The notes: generated by a model from the letters alone, not told the origin. A DNA stretch of 64,000 nt from Rhodococcus ruber NBRC 15591 (GCF_001894945.1 NZ_BCXE01000007.1:54429-118428); one strand, 5' to 3'. Shown: positions 29,874-40,006, counted from the stretch's first letter. Numbers and translations are program-made.

Positions 29874-30602
29874 GTGGAGCTGTTGCTGCTGACCTCCGAT
29901 CCCGACCCGGAGGCGGTCCTGCCTTCGCTGTCGCTGCTCGCGCACTCGGTGCGCCCGGCGCCGACCGAGGTGTCGTCGCTCCTCGAGGCGGGGTCCGCGG
30001 ACATCGCGGTCGTCGATGCCCGCACCGACCTGGCTGCCGCCCGCGGCCTGTGCCGGTTGCTGGGCAGCACCGGTTCGGCGATCCCGGTCGTCGCCGTGCT
30101 CACCGAGGGGGGCCTGGTGGCGGTGAACCCGGAGTGGGGGCTGGACGACATCCTGCTCACCACCACCGGACCGGCCGAGCTGGACGCGCGACTGCGACTG
30201 CTGGTCGGCCGGTCCGGCGCTGCAGCCGGCCCCGAGAACAGCGGCAAGATCACGCTCGGGGAGCTCTCGATCGACGAGGGCACCTACACCGCTCGGCTGC
30301 GCGGCCGTCCCCTCGACCTGACGTACAAGGAGTTCGAGCTCCTCAAGTACCTCGCACAGCACGCCGGCCGGGTGTTCACCCGCGCGCAACTGCTGCAGGA
30401 AGTGTGGGGTTACGACTTCTTCGGTGGTACCCGCACCGTCGACGTGCACGTGCGGCGCCTGCGCGCCAAGCTCGGCCCCGAGTACGAGTCCCTGATCGGC
30501 ACGGTCCGCAACGTCGGTTACAAGGCGGTGCGTCCCACCACCAAGACCGGGAAGGGCGGCTCCACCAGCGTCGAGTTCGAGGACGCCGAGTTCGCCGACT
30601 AG
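29874..30602 (+). CDS. glnR: OmpR-type orphan response regulator GlnR
   Basis: 242 residues from GTG 29874. An atypical receiver domain (to about 115) is followed by a winged-helix DNA-binding domain with [32 protein letters not shown] and [16 protein letters not shown]. GlnR proteins control nitrogen assimilation in actinobacteria and usually act without a partner kinase; no kinase gene lies nearby. The order lmeA-glnR-mshD equals Rv0817c-Rv0818-Rv0819. The C-terminal tail ([18 protein letters not shown]) is acidic. mshD begins 9 bases downstream. Confidence 0.9.
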   Translation: MELLLLTSDPDPEAVLPSLSLLAHSVRPAPTEVSSLLEAGSADIAVVDARTDLAAARGLCRLLGSTGSAIPVVAVLTEGGLVAVNPEWGLDDILLTTTGPAELDARLRLLVGRSGAAAGPENSGKITLGELSIDEGTYTARLRGRPLDLTYKEFELLKYLAQHAGRVFTRAQLLQEVWGYDFFGGTRTVDVHVRRLRAKLGPEYESLIGTVRNVGYKAVRPTTKTGKGGSTSVEFEDAEFAD

Positions 30603-30611
30603 GCTCGCCTC

Positions 30612-31508
30612 GTGGAATTCGTCAGTCGACTGTCCGCCGAGCAAGCCGCCGAGGTGCGGGCACTCGTCGCCCGCGCGCACGCTGCCGACGGAACGGCCCC
30701 GGTGTCCGAGCAGGTGCTGCACTCCCTCACCGGCGACGGTGACGAGCAGCATCTGGTGGCCGTGGCGGACGCCACGATCGTCGGCTACGCCAACCTCGTC
30801 CCCGGCCACGGGGAGCACCCGGCCATGGCGGAGGTGGTCGTCGATCCGCCGCACCGCCGGCACGGTGTGGGGTCGCGGCTCGTCGCCGCGGCGCTCGAGG
30901 CCGGAGGTGCCGGCACCCGGGTGTGGGCGCACGGCAACCTCGAGCCCGCCCGGGCGCTCGCGGCGCGGCTCGGCCTGACGCCGGTCCGCGAGCTCCTGCA
31001 GTTGCGGCGCCCGCTCGGCGAGCCCGAACTGCCGGCCCTGCAGGTCCCCGACGGTCTGCTCCTGCGGACGTACCGGGGACCCGAGGACGATGCCGAACTG
31101 CTGCGGGTCAACGCGGCCGCTTTCGCCTGGCACCCCGAGCAGGGCCGGTGGACGGAGCGCGATCTCGCGCAGCGCCGCAGCGAGTCCTGGTTCGACCCGG
31201 AGGGGGTGTTCCTCGCCTTCGACGAACAGGATCCGGACCGGCTCCTCGGCTTCCACTGGACGAAGGTGCACGCCGCCACGGCGGACCGACCGGCGATCGG
31301 CGAGGTGTACGTGGTCGGCATCGACCCCGGAGCGCAGGGACGCGGTCTCGGCCGGCTGCTCACCCTCGCCGGGCTGCGGTACCTGCAGGAGTGCGGCCTC
31401 GGCGCGGTGCTGCTGTACGTCGAGGGTGACAACACCGCCGCCCTGCACACCTACGGCCGGCTCGGGTTCGAGCGATTCCACGTCGATCTCGCCTACGTCG
31501 GCGCGTGA
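30612..31508 (+). CDS. mshD: Mycothiol synthase (acetyl-CoA:Cys-GlcN-Ins acetyltransferase)
   Basis: 298 residues from GTG 30612. It has two tandem GNAT domains: an N-terminal one with VVVDPPHRRHGVGSRLV and a C-terminal one with VVGIDPGAQGRGLGRLLTLAGLRYL. MshD performs the last step of mycothiol synthesis, and mycothiol is the main low-molecular-weight thiol of this group. EVYVVGIDP and the family ending LYVEGDNTAALHTYGRLGFERFHVDLAY are typical. It follows glnR closely and ends before a 238-base region carrying the pstS promoter. Confidence 0.95.
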   Translation: MEFVSRLSAEQAAEVRALVARAHAADGTAPVSEQVLHSLTGDGDEQHLVAVADATIVGYANLVPGHGEHPAMAEVVVDPPHRRHGVGSRLVAAALEAGGAGTRVWAHGNLEPARALAARLGLTPVRELLQLRRPLGEPELPALQVPDGLLLRTYRGPEDDAELLRVNAAAFAWHPEQGRWTERDLAQRRSESWFDPEGVFLAFDEQDPDRLLGFHWTKVHAATADRPAIGEVYVVGIDPGAQGRGLGRLLTLAGLRYLQECGLGAVLLYVEGDNTAALHTYGRLGFERFHVDLAYVGA

Positions 31509-31586
31509 ACGGCGCACGTACCGCACGCGTCCGTCCCGTCTTCGTCGTGTGACGTCGACCATACGGACTGCAGGTGTACTTTTCGC

Positions 31587-31608
31587 GTTCACGCCGCGTT
31601 CACCTTCG
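31587..31608 (+). promoter_or_regulatory. PHO box (two 11-bp GTTCAC direct repeats) in the pstS promoter
   Basis: GTTCACGCCGC (31587-31597) and GTTCACCTTCG (31598-31608) are contiguous 11-bp units matching the actinobacterial PhoP/RegX3 box; weaker units flank them. A TTAACT -10-like element lies at 31635-31640, so the box occupies the -35 region. This predicts phosphate-starvation activation of pstSCAB. Confidence 0.8.
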
Positions 31609-31746
31609 GGCGTCCAACCGTCAACCCGTCCTCATTAACTTTCCATTACGGGCCGCAGCATGCCGGTCCGGCGCCGGGATCGCCCCGCGCCTGATGCCGC
31701 CGCCCGTATCGCGGGCGTGCCGGTCGCGAATTCCGGAGGAGAACGA

Positions 31747-32865
31747 GTGAACCTCAAGCGCAATGGCGCCCTGCTCGGTGTGGTGGCTGCAGGTGCCCTC
31801 ACCCTGGCCGCATGCGGCAGTGACAACAATGCCGCCTCGACGGACGTGGACGCGTCCGCCTCGGCTGCGACGTGTGAGGGCAAGGAGACGCTGTCCGCCG
31901 CCGGGTCGTCCGCGCAGAAGAACGCGATGGACCAGTTCGTGTCCACCTACATCGCGGTCTGCCAGGAGAAGGGCAAGAACGTCAACGTCGCCTACAACCC
32001 GTCGGGTTCCGGTGACGGACGCACCCAGTTCATCGCGAACCAGATCGACTTCGCCGGCTCCGACTCCGCCATCAAGGACGAGCAGGCCGCCCAGGCCGCC
32101 GAGCGGTGCGCCGGCAACCCCGCGTGGAACCTGCCGCTGGTCTTCGGTCCGGTCGCCATCGCGTACAACGTCGACGGCGTCGACAACCTCGTGCTGAACG
32201 GCGAGACCGTCGCCAAGATCTTCAACGGCACCATCAAGCAGTGGAACGATCCGGCCATCGCGGCTCTCAACGAGGGTGTGAGCCTTCCGGATTCGGCCAT
32301 CACCGCGATCGTGCGCTCCGACTCGTCGGGCACCACCGACAACTTCCAGAAGTACCTCGAGGCCGCCTCGAACGGTGCCTGGACCTCCGGCGCCGGCTCC
32401 GACTTCACCGGCGGCATCGGTGAAGGCGCCAAGGGGTCGGCCGGTGTCGCCCAGGCCGTCGCCAGCGCGCCCGGCTCGATCACCTACGTCGAGAAGTCCT
32501 TCGCCGACCAGAACAGCCTGAGCATCGCGCAGATCGACAACGGGTCCGGCGCGGTGGAGCTGACCGACGAGTCGGCCGGCAAGGCCATCGAGGCCGCGAC
32601 CTTCGCGCCCACCGGGGAGGGCGACCTGACGCTCGACCTGAGCTCGATCTTCGGGACGACGCAGGAGGGGGCCTACCCGATCATGCTCGCCACCTACGAG
32701 ATCGTGTGCTCGGCCGGCTACGACGCCGACACCTCGGCGGCCGTGAAGTCGTTCCTCGTCAGCGCCGCCAACGAGGGCCAGGAGGGTCTCGCCGAGCAGG
32801 GTTACGTGCCGCTGCCCGAGTCCTTCAAGGCGAAGCTCACCGAGTCGATCAACGCCATCGCCTAG
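31747..32865 (+). CDS. pstS: Phosphate ABC transporter substrate-binding lipoprotein
   Basis: 372 residues from GTG 31747, preceded by GGAGGAGAA. A lipoprotein signal peptide ends in the lipobox LTLAAC (Cys23), so the mature protein is lipid-anchored outside the membrane. Phosphate-binding segments include LSAAGSSAQKNAM, YNPSGSGDGRTQF and IVRSDSSGTTDNFQKYL. It is the first gene of pstSCAB and lies under a PHO box. Upstream in-frame codons to 31660 are arginine-rich and not part of a signal peptide. Confidence 0.96.
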   Translation: MNLKRNGALLGVVAAGALTLAACGSDNNAASTDVDASASAATCEGKETLSAAGSSAQKNAMDQFVSTYIAVCQEKGKNVNVAYNPSGSGDGRTQFIANQIDFAGSDSAIKDEQAAQAAERCAGNPAWNLPLVFGPVAIAYNVDGVDNLVLNGETVAKIFNGTIKQWNDPAIAALNEGVSLPDSAITAIVRSDSSGTTDNFQKYLEAASNGAWTSGAGSDFTGGIGEGAKGSAGVAQAVASAPGSITYVEKSFADQNSLSIAQIDNGSGAVELTDESAGKAIEAATFAPTGEGDLTLDLSSIFGTTQEGAYPIMLATYEIVCSAGYDADTSAAVKSFLVSAANEGQEGLAEQGYVPLPESFKAKLTESINAIA

Positions 32866-32923
32866 CCGATGAGCGCCGCGGACCGTACCGTCGATCACGA
32901 GCAGAGAGAGATTGCGAGCGCAG

Positions 32924-33979
32924 ATGAGTGACGCGCCCACCAAATCCGCACCTCGCACTTCCGGGTCCGGCGACGACGCCGGGTCCGGGGCGGGCGGTCC
33001 GCACGGCAACATCCCGGAGGCCACGATTACCACCCCAGCGCGCGGCGACAGCAAACCGCTGACCAGACCGGGCGACCGGATCTTCAGTTCGCTGGCCTCC
33101 GGGTCCGCCGTCCTCATCTCGGTGATCATCGCGGCCATCGGCGTGTTCCTCGTCTGGCGCGCGGTGCCGGCGCTCCAGCGCAACACCGTCAACTTCCTCA
33201 CCAGCCGCGAGTGGGTCACCCAGGACATCGCCGAGATGTCGTTCGGTGTGCTCGACCTGTTCCAGGTGACCGTCCTGGTGTCGTTCTTCGCGCTGGTCCT
33301 CGCGATGCCGGTCGCCCTCGGCATCGCGATCTTCCTCACCTCGTACTGCCCCGCGCGCCTGAAGAAGCCCCTGGCGTACGTCATCGATCTGCTCGCCGCC
33401 GTGCCGTCCATCGTCTACGGCCTGTGGGGCCTGCTCGTCCTGGCCCCGGCGATCCGCCCGCTGGCGACGTGGCTCAACGAAAGCCTCGGCTGGTTCCCGC
33501 TGTTCGCCTCCGGTTCGGGTTCGATCCTCGGCGGCGGCACGATCTTCACTGCGGGCATCGTGCTCGCCGTGATGATCCTGCCCACCATCGCCGCGGTGAG
33601 CCGGGAGGTGTTCGTGCAGACGCCGACTCCCCACATCGAGGCAGCGCTCGCCCTCGGCGCCACCCGCTGGGAGGTCGTCAGGACCACGGTCATCCCGTTC
33701 GGCAAGTCGGGTTACATCAGCGGGTCGATGCTCGGCCTCGGCCGCGCCCTCGGCGAGACCATGGCGCTGTACCTGATCCTGCGGACCACGTCGCAGCCGT
33801 TCTCGTGGTCGCTGTTCGACGGCGGCGCCACCATCGCCTCGAAGATCGCGCTGGGATACGCCGAGTTCAACAACGACATCCAGGCCGGTGCCTACATCGC
33901 CGCGGGCCTGGTGCTCTTCGTGCTGACCTTCGTGGTCAACGCCGCGGCGCGTGCGGTCGTCGCAGGAAAGAAGGACTGA
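32924..33979 (+). CDS. pstC: Phosphate ABC transporter permease PstC
   Basis: 351 residues from ATG 32924, 58 bases after pstS. A polar N-terminal region of about 55 residues leads into six membrane helices; the binding-protein-dependent permease loop is seen in EAALALGATRWEVVRTTVIP, with LGLGRALGETMALYLI after it. It forms the channel with PstA. The next gene starts 4 bases downstream. Confidence 0.95.
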   Translation: MSDAPTKSAPRTSGSGDDAGSGAGGPHGNIPEATITTPARGDSKPLTRPGDRIFSSLASGSAVLISVIIAAIGVFLVWRAVPALQRNTVNFLTSREWVTQDIAEMSFGVLDLFQVTVLVSFFALVLAMPVALGIAIFLTSYCPARLKKPLAYVIDLLAAVPSIVYGLWGLLVLAPAIRPLATWLNESLGWFPLFASGSGSILGGGTIFTAGIVLAVMILPTIAAVSREVFVQTPTPHIEAALALGATRWEVVRTTVIPFGKSGYISGSMLGLGRALGETMALYLILRTTSQPFSWSLFDGGATIASKIALGYAEFNNDIQAGAYIAAGLVLFVLTFVVNAAARAVVAGKKD

Positions 33980-33983
33980 AGCC

Positions 33984-34892
33984 ATGACGACCACACTCCT
34001 CGAGACGCCGGTCAAGGGCCCCACCTTCCGGGGCGTCGGCACCCGTCGGCGCGCAACGAATCTCGCCGCCACCGTGCTGGTCACGGTGTCGGTACTGGTC
34101 GCTCTCGTGCCGCTGGCATGGGTGCTGATCACCGTGATCGCCAAGGGCATTCCCGCCCTGACCAGCGCCACCTGGTTCACGAACTCCCTGAGCGGGCTGT
34201 CCGCGTCCGCGATGGGCGGTGGCATCTACCACGCCCTCGTCGGAACCCTGCTGCAGGGCCTGGTGTGCGCGGTGATCTCCATCCCGATCGGCATCTTCGT
34301 GGCGATCTACCTCGTGGAGTACGGCGCCGGCACGCGACTGGGCAGGATCACCACGTTCATGGTGGACATCCTCAGCGGCGTCCCCTCCATCGTTGCCGCA
34401 CTGTTCATCTACGCCCTGTGGATCGCCACGTTCGGATTCCCGAAGTCCGCCTTCGCGGTGTCCCTGGCGCTGGTCCTGCTCATGGTTCCCGTGGTCGTGC
34501 GCAGCACCGAGGAAATGCTGCGGATCGTGCCGCAGGACCTGCGCGAGGCCTCCTACGCCCTCGGCGTGCCCAAGTGGAAGACCATCGCGCGCATCGTGAT
34601 CCCGACCGCGCTGCCGGGCATCATCACCGGCGTCATGCTGGCCCTGGCGCGCGTCATGGGCGAGACCGCGCCGCTGCTGATCCTCGTGGGCTACGCGCCG
34701 TTCATCAACTTCAACCTGTTCGGCGGCGAGATGGGCAGCCTGCCGGGCGTCATGGTGGCGGAGATGAACAACCCGACCGACGCGGGCACGATGCGGATCT
34801 GGGGCGCTGCCCTCACGCTCATCCTCGTCATCGCGGTCCTCAACATCGTCGCCAAGGTGATCGGCCACTACTCCCAGGTGCGGACCAAGTAG
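33984..34892 (+). CDS. pstA: Phosphate ABC transporter permease PstA
   Basis: 302 residues from ATG 33984. Six predicted helices; the coupling loop [29 protein letters not shown] and [18 protein letters not shown] are family marks. It pairs with PstC and takes energy from PstB, encoded 52 bases downstream. Confidence 0.95.
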   Translation: MTTTLLETPVKGPTFRGVGTRRRATNLAATVLVTVSVLVALVPLAWVLITVIAKGIPALTSATWFTNSLSGLSASAMGGGIYHALVGTLLQGLVCAVISIPIGIFVAIYLVEYGAGTRLGRITTFMVDILSGVPSIVAALFIYALWIATFGFPKSAFAVSLALVLLMVPVVVRSTEEMLRIVPQDLREASYALGVPKWKTIARIVIPTALPGIITGVMLALARVMGETAPLLILVGYAPFINFNLFGGEMGSLPGVMVAEMNNPTDAGTMRIWGAALTLILVIAVLNIVAKVIGHYSQVRTK

Positions 34893-34944
34893 GCCTCCTC
34901 GTGCACACATCCCCCGATTTCGATACACCAGTAGGGAGCCGGTA

Positions 34945-35721
34945 ATGGCCAAGCGTCTGGACCTCAAGGACGTCAACATCTTCTACGGCAAGTTCCACGC
35001 CGTCGCCGACGTGACGCTGGCCGTGCCGCCGCGGAACGTCACCGCGTTCATCGGACCGTCGGGCTGCGGCAAGTCCACCGTGCTGCGCTCGCTCAACCGA
35101 ATGCACGAGGTGACCCCCGGTGCCCGCGTCGAGGGCTCCGTGCTGCTCGACGGCGAGGACATCTACGACTCGTCCGTCGATCCGGTCGGCGTCCGAAAGA
35201 CGATCGGCATGGTGTTCCAGCGCCCCAACCCGTTCCCCACCATGTCGATCCGCGACAACGTCGTCGCCGGCCTCAAGCTGCAGGGCGTGCGCGACAAGAA
35301 CAAGCTCGACGAGATCGCCGAGCGGTCGCTGCGCGGCGCGAACCTGTGGAACGAGGTCAAGGACCGTCTCGACAAGCCCGGTGGCGGCCTGTCCGGTGGT
35401 CAGCAGCAGCGCCTGTGCATCGCCCGCGCCATTGCGGTGCAGCCGGAGGTGTTGCTGATGGACGAGCCGTGCTCCGCTCTCGACCCGATCTCGACGCTCG
35501 CCATCGAGGATCTGATCGCCGAGCTGAAGCAGGACTACACCATCGTGATCGTCACGCACAACATGCAGCAGGCGGCGCGCGTGAGTGATCAGACCGCATT
35601 CTTCAACCTCGAGGCCACCGGCAGGCCGGGCCGGCTCGTCGAGATCGACGACACCGAGAAGATCTTCTCCAACCCCACCCAGAAGGCCACCGAGGACTAC
35701 ATCTCCGGTCGCTTCGGCTGA
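34945..35721 (+). CDS. pstB: Phosphate ABC transporter ATP-binding protein
   Basis: 258 residues from ATG 34945 with GGGAG upstream. It has Walker A (GPSGCGKST), Q-loop ([13 protein letters not shown]), signature [16 protein letters not shown], Walker B ([13 protein letters not shown]) and H-loop [11 protein letters not shown]. It hydrolyses ATP for Pi import through PstCA and closes the pst operon, ahead of a very strong shared terminator. Confidence 0.97.
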   Translation: MAKRLDLKDVNIFYGKFHAVADVTLAVPPRNVTAFIGPSGCGKSTVLRSLNRMHEVTPGARVEGSVLLDGEDIYDSSVDPVGVRKTIGMVFQRPNPFPTMSIRDNVVAGLKLQGVRDKNKLDEIAERSLRGANLWNEVKDRLDKPGGGLSGGQQQRLCIARAIAVQPEVLLMDEPCSALDPISTLAIEDLIAELKQDYTIVIVTHNMQQAARVSDQTAFFNLEATGRPGRLVEIDDTEKIFSNPTQKATEDYISGRFG

Positions 35722-35745
35722 GCCGGCTGCGACTTCGGCACCGCG

Positions 35746-35794
35746 GACGCGGAAAGGCCCCGCCCGGAAAATCCGGGCGGGGCCTTTCCGCGTC
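35746..35794. terminator. Bidirectional terminator between pstB and phoU
   Basis: Perfect 23-bp inverted repeat (35746-35768 with 35772-35794) with a 3-base loop. It lies 25 bases after pstB and 4 bases before the phoU stop, so it serves both convergent transcripts; AAAGG/CCTTT in the stem give a U-rich part in each direction. Confidence 0.9.
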
Positions 35795-35797
35795 GGG

Positions 35798-36505
35798 TTA
35801 CTGGTCCTGCGGATACACCGTCAGCTTGTCGACGCGTTCACGCATCGCCCGGAAGTCCTCGTCGGTGGGCAGCTTGCCGGTGACCAGGAAGATCACGCGA
35901 CGACCCACCTCGACGGCGTGGTCGGCGAACCGCTCGTAGAACCGTCCCAGCAGCGTCACGTCCACCGCCGCGGCCACGCCGTGCTTCCATTCGCGGTCCA
36001 TCAGCACCGTGAACAGGTGACGATGGAGATCGTCCATCGCCTCGTCCTCCTGGTGCAGCCGGGCCGCCCGCTCGGGATCGCGCGTCTCGAGGATCTCCCT
36101 GGTCGCTGCGCCGAGGGAGACCGCGATCCGGCCCATCTCGGCGAAGTAGCCGTTGACCTCTTCGGGCAGAACGTGATTGGGGTGCCGGCGCCGCGTCGCC
36201 TTGGCGACGTGCAGGGCCAGCGCACCCATCCGGTCGATGTCGGCGACGATCTGGATGCCGCTGACCACGGAACGCAGGTCGCCGGCGACCGGCGCCTGAA
36301 GGGCGAGCAGCGAGAATGCCTTCTCCTCGCACTGCGTGCTCAGGTCCGTGATCTTGTCGTGCTCACCGATCACGGTCTCGGCGAGCGCGAGATCCGCCTG
36401 GAGCAGTGCCTGGGTGGCCCGCTCCATCGCAAGGCCCGCAAGGCCCGCCATCTCTCCGAGGAGATCGGCGAGCTCGGTCATCTGTTCGTGGTATACGACG
36501 CGCAT
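35798..36505 (-). CDS. phoU: Phosphate signalling protein PhoU
   Basis: 235 residues. ATG 36505 is chosen because the product then starts [12 protein letters not shown] like mycobacterial PhoY2, and a predicted -10 (36514-36519) and PHO box lie immediately upstream, which rules out the longer start at 36529. PhoU is a two-repeat helical protein with E/D-rich metal motifs; [14 protein letters not shown] and [18 protein letters not shown] are visible. It dampens Pho signalling through PstB and the sensor kinase. With the predicted promoter, the mRNA would be leaderless or nearly so. Confidence 0.93.
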   Translation of the reverse strand: MRVVYHEQMTELADLLGEMAGLAGLAMERATQALLQADLALAETVIGEHDKITDLSTQCEEKAFSLLALQAPVAGDLRSVVSGIQIVADIDRMGALALHVAKATRRRHPNHVLPEEVNGYFAEMGRIAVSLGAATREILETRDPERAARLHQEDEAMDDLHRHLFTVLMDREWKHGVAAAVDVTLLGRFYERFADHAVEVGRRVIFLVTGKLPTDEDFRAMRERVDKLTVYPQDQ

Positions 36506-36513
36506 AATGACAC

Positions 36514-36568
36514 AGACTACGGCGCACACACAGCCGGGTCACGAGCAGCGGGTGAATGCAGGGTGAAT
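36514..36568 (-). promoter_or_regulatory. PHO-box-like repeats and -10 element driving phoU
   Basis: On the minus strand ATTCACC occurs twice with an 11-bp period (36551-36557 and 36562-36568), resembling the pstS box. TAGTCT at 36519-36514 is placed as a -10 about 30 bases downstream, the same geometry as at pstS. The predicted start of transcription falls within a few bases of ATG 36505. Confidence 0.6.
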
Positions 36569-36588
36569 GGCCGGGCGCGACGACCCGC

Positions 36589-38586
36589 TCAAGCGCAGGA
36601 ATCGTCGCCCGCGTTGGTGATCGACAGGTCGACCGGCAGTTCGTTCTCCTCGGCAGCCTGGATGGGCACCGTCGGCAGGACCGACCCCGCCTCGGTCGGC
36701 GCGGTGATGCTGCCGGCGAATCCGGTGCCGAGGACGAGTTCCACGATGCCGCCGAGGTCCGCGGATTCCTGCAGCACCGCCCCCGGCACCGCGGACGCCA
36801 GTGTCAGCGCCTCGGCTTCCTGCCCGGGCGAGAAGCGGACGACGGTCTCCTTGCTCGTGCCGGAGTAGTTGCCGACGCTGTAGATCGGGAAACCGTAGGC
36901 GCCGAGTTCTTCCGCGGTCCGGGCCGCGAGGCCGGACGCGCCGGAAGCGTTGGACACCTGCACCGACACCGTCGACGGATCCACCGCGGTCCGGTCGGGC
37001 AGAACGGACACCGGCGGCGGCGCGGACGAATCGGGTTCCGGGGCCTCCCGCTTCTCCCCGGGCAGCGGTTCGTCGTCGATGATCGCGTGGAAGATCGCCT
37101 TGATGTCGTCGAGACGCGGAATCTCGTTGCCCCACTCGTTGGTTCCCGCCGTGGGCACGGTGAGGAAGGTGACGGCTCCGGCTTCGACCCGTTGCAGCGA
37201 GCGCCCGAGCCGGACGAGCGACTCGGTGTCGACGTTCTCGACGAACGTCGCTCGGGTGAACGCGTTGATGAACCCGTTCAGTTTGCCGGGGTCGAACAGG
37301 ACCCTGTTCGACATCGCCGAGCGCAACAGCGACGACAGGAACTTCTGCTGCCGGGTGATGCGTCCGTAGTCGCCGTTTCCTTCCGACTCGACCTTCCGCG
37401 CCCGCACGTAGTCCAGCGCCTGCCGGCCGCTGAGGGTGTGGGTGCCCGCGGTCTCGATGACGGTGCCGAGTTCCCCGTCGACCAGGGGGGTAGGGGTGCA
37501 CACCTCGACGCCACCGACCTCGTTCACCATGCTCTCGAAGCCGGCGAAATCCATTCCGACGAAGTGCCCGATCTTCAGGCCGGACAGCTTCTGGATCACC
37601 TTCACCAGGCACTTCGGTCCGCCCAGCGCGTAGGTGGCATTGAGCTTGTCGCCTTCGGCGGCGGGGAACGTCTCCGACGTGTACTCGCCGGTGGTGCTGT
37701 CCCAGCCCCGGCACACGGGCCGCGTCACGTCGAGGTCGCGCGGAAAGGAGACGGCGACGACGCGACTGCGGTCGGCGGGGATGTTGACCAGGATGACGGT
37801 GTCTGCGCGCGCGCCCTCGGCCTCGGCCTCGGTCCCGGCGCCGACCGCACCGCTCGCCCCGGCACGGGTGTCGGTGCCGATGATCAGATAGGTCTCGTCG
37901 CCGGTCTGGCCGCCGGGGTCGACGATGTCGGTGGATTCGGTGTCCAGCGCCGCGATCTGGGCGAATCCTGCCTCGGTGGAACGCACGTAGCCCCACACCA
38001 GGCCGCTGCCGACGAGGGTCAGTACGGACAGCAGGGCCAGGACGGTGCGGCCCGCCGTCGCGAGGCGCCGGCGTTTGCGCCGTTTGCTCAGAGCCAGCCT
38101 GCTCGGACCGTTGTCCCCGACCGCTCGGGGCAGCGCGACCGGTTGCTCGGGCTCGTCGTTCTGCTCGTCGGCGCGGTCGTCGCGCGGGGGTGTGGGCGGC
38201 GGGCTGTCCGGCGGCGCGGCGCCCACGGGCGGGATCTTCTCGGTGGGGTCGTCGTCGGCGGGCGATGTCCGCGGCGGCCGGACGGGCTGCGGGTTCGGCG
38301 CGGCCGGTTCGGGTTCGGGACGGCGGACAGGGGTGCTGTCGCGCCCCACCTTGTTCATCAGCGCCGCGACGGTGACCTGGTCGGGGTTCTCGCCCGGAGT
38401 GGCCGAGCGGCGGGGACGGCCGGTTTCGGCACCGCGCACCGGCGGCGGCGGTCCGGCGTCACCGGGCAGATCCGTCGGGCGTCGGCGTGTCCGGCCGGTG
38501 TGTGAGCTGCGATACCCGGAGTCGGCGATAGGACGTTCCCACGGAGCGCGACTGTCGGGCAGGCCCGAATCGTGCTCCTCACCCAC
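36589..38586 (-). CDS. LCP (LytR-CpsA-Psr) family cell-wall glycopolymer ligase with LytR_C domain
   Basis: 665 residues from ATG 38586. A long Pro/Arg/Asp-rich cytoplasmic region (1-165) is followed by one membrane helix (LALLSVLTLVGSGLVWGYV, near 190) and an outer LCP domain with YLIIGTDTRAG, VAVSFPRDLDV, NATYALGG, GMDFAGFESMVNEVGGVEVC and GRQALDYVRARK. A C-terminal LytR_C domain begins near SVQVSNASGASGLA. LCP enzymes transfer polymers such as arabinogalactan to peptidoglycan. From memory this is the Rv0822c-like member. Confidence 0.92.
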   Translation of the reverse strand: MGEEHDSGLPDSRAPWERPIADSGYRSSHTGRTRRRPTDLPGDAGPPPPVRGAETGRPRRSATPGENPDQVTVAALMNKVGRDSTPVRRPEPEPAAPNPQPVRPPRTSPADDDPTEKIPPVGAAPPDSPPPTPPRDDRADEQNDEPEQPVALPRAVGDNGPSRLALSKRRKRRRLATAGRTVLALLSVLTLVGSGLVWGYVRSTEAGFAQIAALDTESTDIVDPGGQTGDETYLIIGTDTRAGASGAVGAGTEAEAEGARADTVILVNIPADRSRVVAVSFPRDLDVTRPVCRGWDSTTGEYTSETFPAAEGDKLNATYALGGPKCLVKVIQKLSGLKIGHFVGMDFAGFESMVNEVGGVEVCTPTPLVDGELGTVIETAGTHTLSGRQALDYVRARKVESEGNGDYGRITRQQKFLSSLLRSAMSNRVLFDPGKLNGFINAFTRATFVENVDTESLVRLGRSLQRVEAGAVTFLTVPTAGTNEWGNEIPRLDDIKAIFHAIIDDEPLPGEKREAPEPDSSAPPPVSVLPDRTAVDPSTVSVQVSNASGASGLAARTAEELGAYGFPIYSVGNYSGTSKETVVRFSPGQEAEALTLASAVPGAVLQESADLGGIVELVLGTGFAGSITAPTEAGSVLPTVPIQAAEENELPVDLSITNAGDDSCA

Positions 38587-38743
38587 CGATTCCCTCGCCT
38601 CTCCGCGGATGTTCCGCTTTCGTACGCACCCGCCACCACGGCGATCCCGTCATGATACTGGCGGCCTCGATCCGGATCGAGGTGTCCGCCGAGCGACAGG
38701 CCGGTGCGGTCCGGTTCGTCCGGTCCGAACGGCTGAGCCGACG

Positions 38744-39886
38744 TCAGCCGCCCGAGTGCATGACGTCGGCGCCTGCCGGCACCATGCAGTCCTCGGGGTC
38801 GTCGAGCCAGCCGTCCGGCAGGGCGACGGTACCGGGGGAGCCCTGGCGGCCCCGAGGGCCCTCCGCGTCCTTGGGGAAGGGCACCGTCGGGTCGAGGCGG
38901 CCGAGCAACTCGTCGAGTTCGGCGAGGCCGGACACGCGCGCCAGGGCGTTGCGCACGTCGGATCCGGCCGGGAAGCCGCGCAGATACCAGGCGATGTGCT
39001 TGCGGATCTCGCGCATGCCGCGGTCCTCGCCGTGGTGGTCGGCGAGCAGTTCGGCGTGCCGGCGCATGATGCCCGCCACTTCGCCCAGATTCGGCGGGGT
39101 GGGCATGGGCGTGCCGTTCAGGGCGGCGCTGAGTTCGGCGAACAGCCAGGGCCGGCCGAGGCATCCGCGTCCGACGACGACGCCGTCGCAACCGGTCTGC
39201 TCCATCATCTTCTGCGCGTCCTCGGCGGCGAAGATGTCGCCGTTGCCCAGGACCGGTACGTCGGTGACGTGCTCCTTGAGCCGGGCGATCTCGTTCCAGT
39301 CCGCCTCACCCGAGTACCGCTGGGCGGCGGTGCGGGCATGGAGCGCGACGGCGGCGGCGCCCTCGGCCGCTGCGATCCGGCCCGCGTCGAGGTGGGTGTG
39401 GTGATCGGCGTCGATACCGATGCGGAACTTCACGGTCACCGGGATGTCGGTGCCCTCGGTGGCGCGGACGGCGGCCGCGACGATGTTGCCGAACAGGCGT
39501 CGCTTGTACGGCAGGGCCGAGCCGCCCCCCTTGCGGGTGACCTTCGGCACAGGGCAGCCGAAGTTCATGTCGATGTGGTCGGCGAGGTTCTCGTCGACGA
39601 TCATCTTCGCGGCCTGGTAGGTGACGTCCGGGTCGACGGTGTACAGCTGCAGCGACCGGGGCGTCTCGGTGGGGCCGAATGTCGTCATGTGCATCGTGAC
39701 GGGGTGACGTTCGACGAGTGCCCGGGCGGTGACCATTTCGCACACGTACAGCCCCGACGTGCTTCCCGAACGCTCGAGTTCGAGCTCGCGGCACAGGGTG
39801 CGGAAGGCGACGTTGGTGATTCCCGCCATCGGCGCGAGCACGACCGGGCTGTTCAACTCGAGCGAGCCGATGCGAAGGGGTGACAT
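38744..39886 (-). CDS. dusB: tRNA-dihydrouridine synthase
   Basis: 380 residues from ATG 39886, where similarity starts (MSPLRIGSLELNSPVVLAPMAGITN). It is an FMN-dependent TIM barrel reducing uridine in the tRNA D-loop. Visible residues are the catalytic Cys segment MNFGCPVPKVTRKGGGSAL, the FMN/phosphate segments VKFRIGID and LHARTAAQRYSG, and VLGNGDIFAAEDA. Gene order LCP-dus-desA is as in mycobacteria. The extension to 39997 has no Dus character. Confidence 0.95.
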   Translation of the reverse strand: MSPLRIGSLELNSPVVLAPMAGITNVAFRTLCRELELERSGSTSGLYVCEMVTARALVERHPVTMHMTTFGPTETPRSLQLYTVDPDVTYQAAKMIVDENLADHIDMNFGCPVPKVTRKGGGSALPYKRRLFGNIVAAAVRATEGTDIPVTVKFRIGIDADHHTHLDAGRIAAAEGAAAVALHARTAAQRYSGEADWNEIARLKEHVTDVPVLGNGDIFAAEDAQKMMEQTGCDGVVVGRGCLGRPWLFAELSAALNGTPMPTPPNLGEVAGIMRRHAELLADHHGEDRGMREIRKHIAWYLRGFPAGSDVRNALARVSGLAELDELLGRLDPTVPFPKDAEGPRGRQGSPGTVALPDGWLDDPEDCMVPAGADVMHSGG

Positions 39887-39926
39887 GAAGAACCTCGAAG
39901 ACGGCGTGAAGAAGAAGTGCGTACAA

Positions 39927-39960
39927 CTGTGCCCGGCACCGAATCCGGCACCGGGCACAG
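39927..39960 (-). terminator. Hairpin downstream of the desaturase gene
   Basis: 10-bp perfect arms (39927-39936 with 39951-39960) in the 120-base gap between desA and dusB, about 47 bases past the desA stop. No T-run. It may end desA transcription before dusB. Confidence 0.5.
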
Positions 39961-40006
39961 GATAGCTGTTCGGGGACGCCGCCCCCGAATCACGCACCGG
40001 CGAGGA

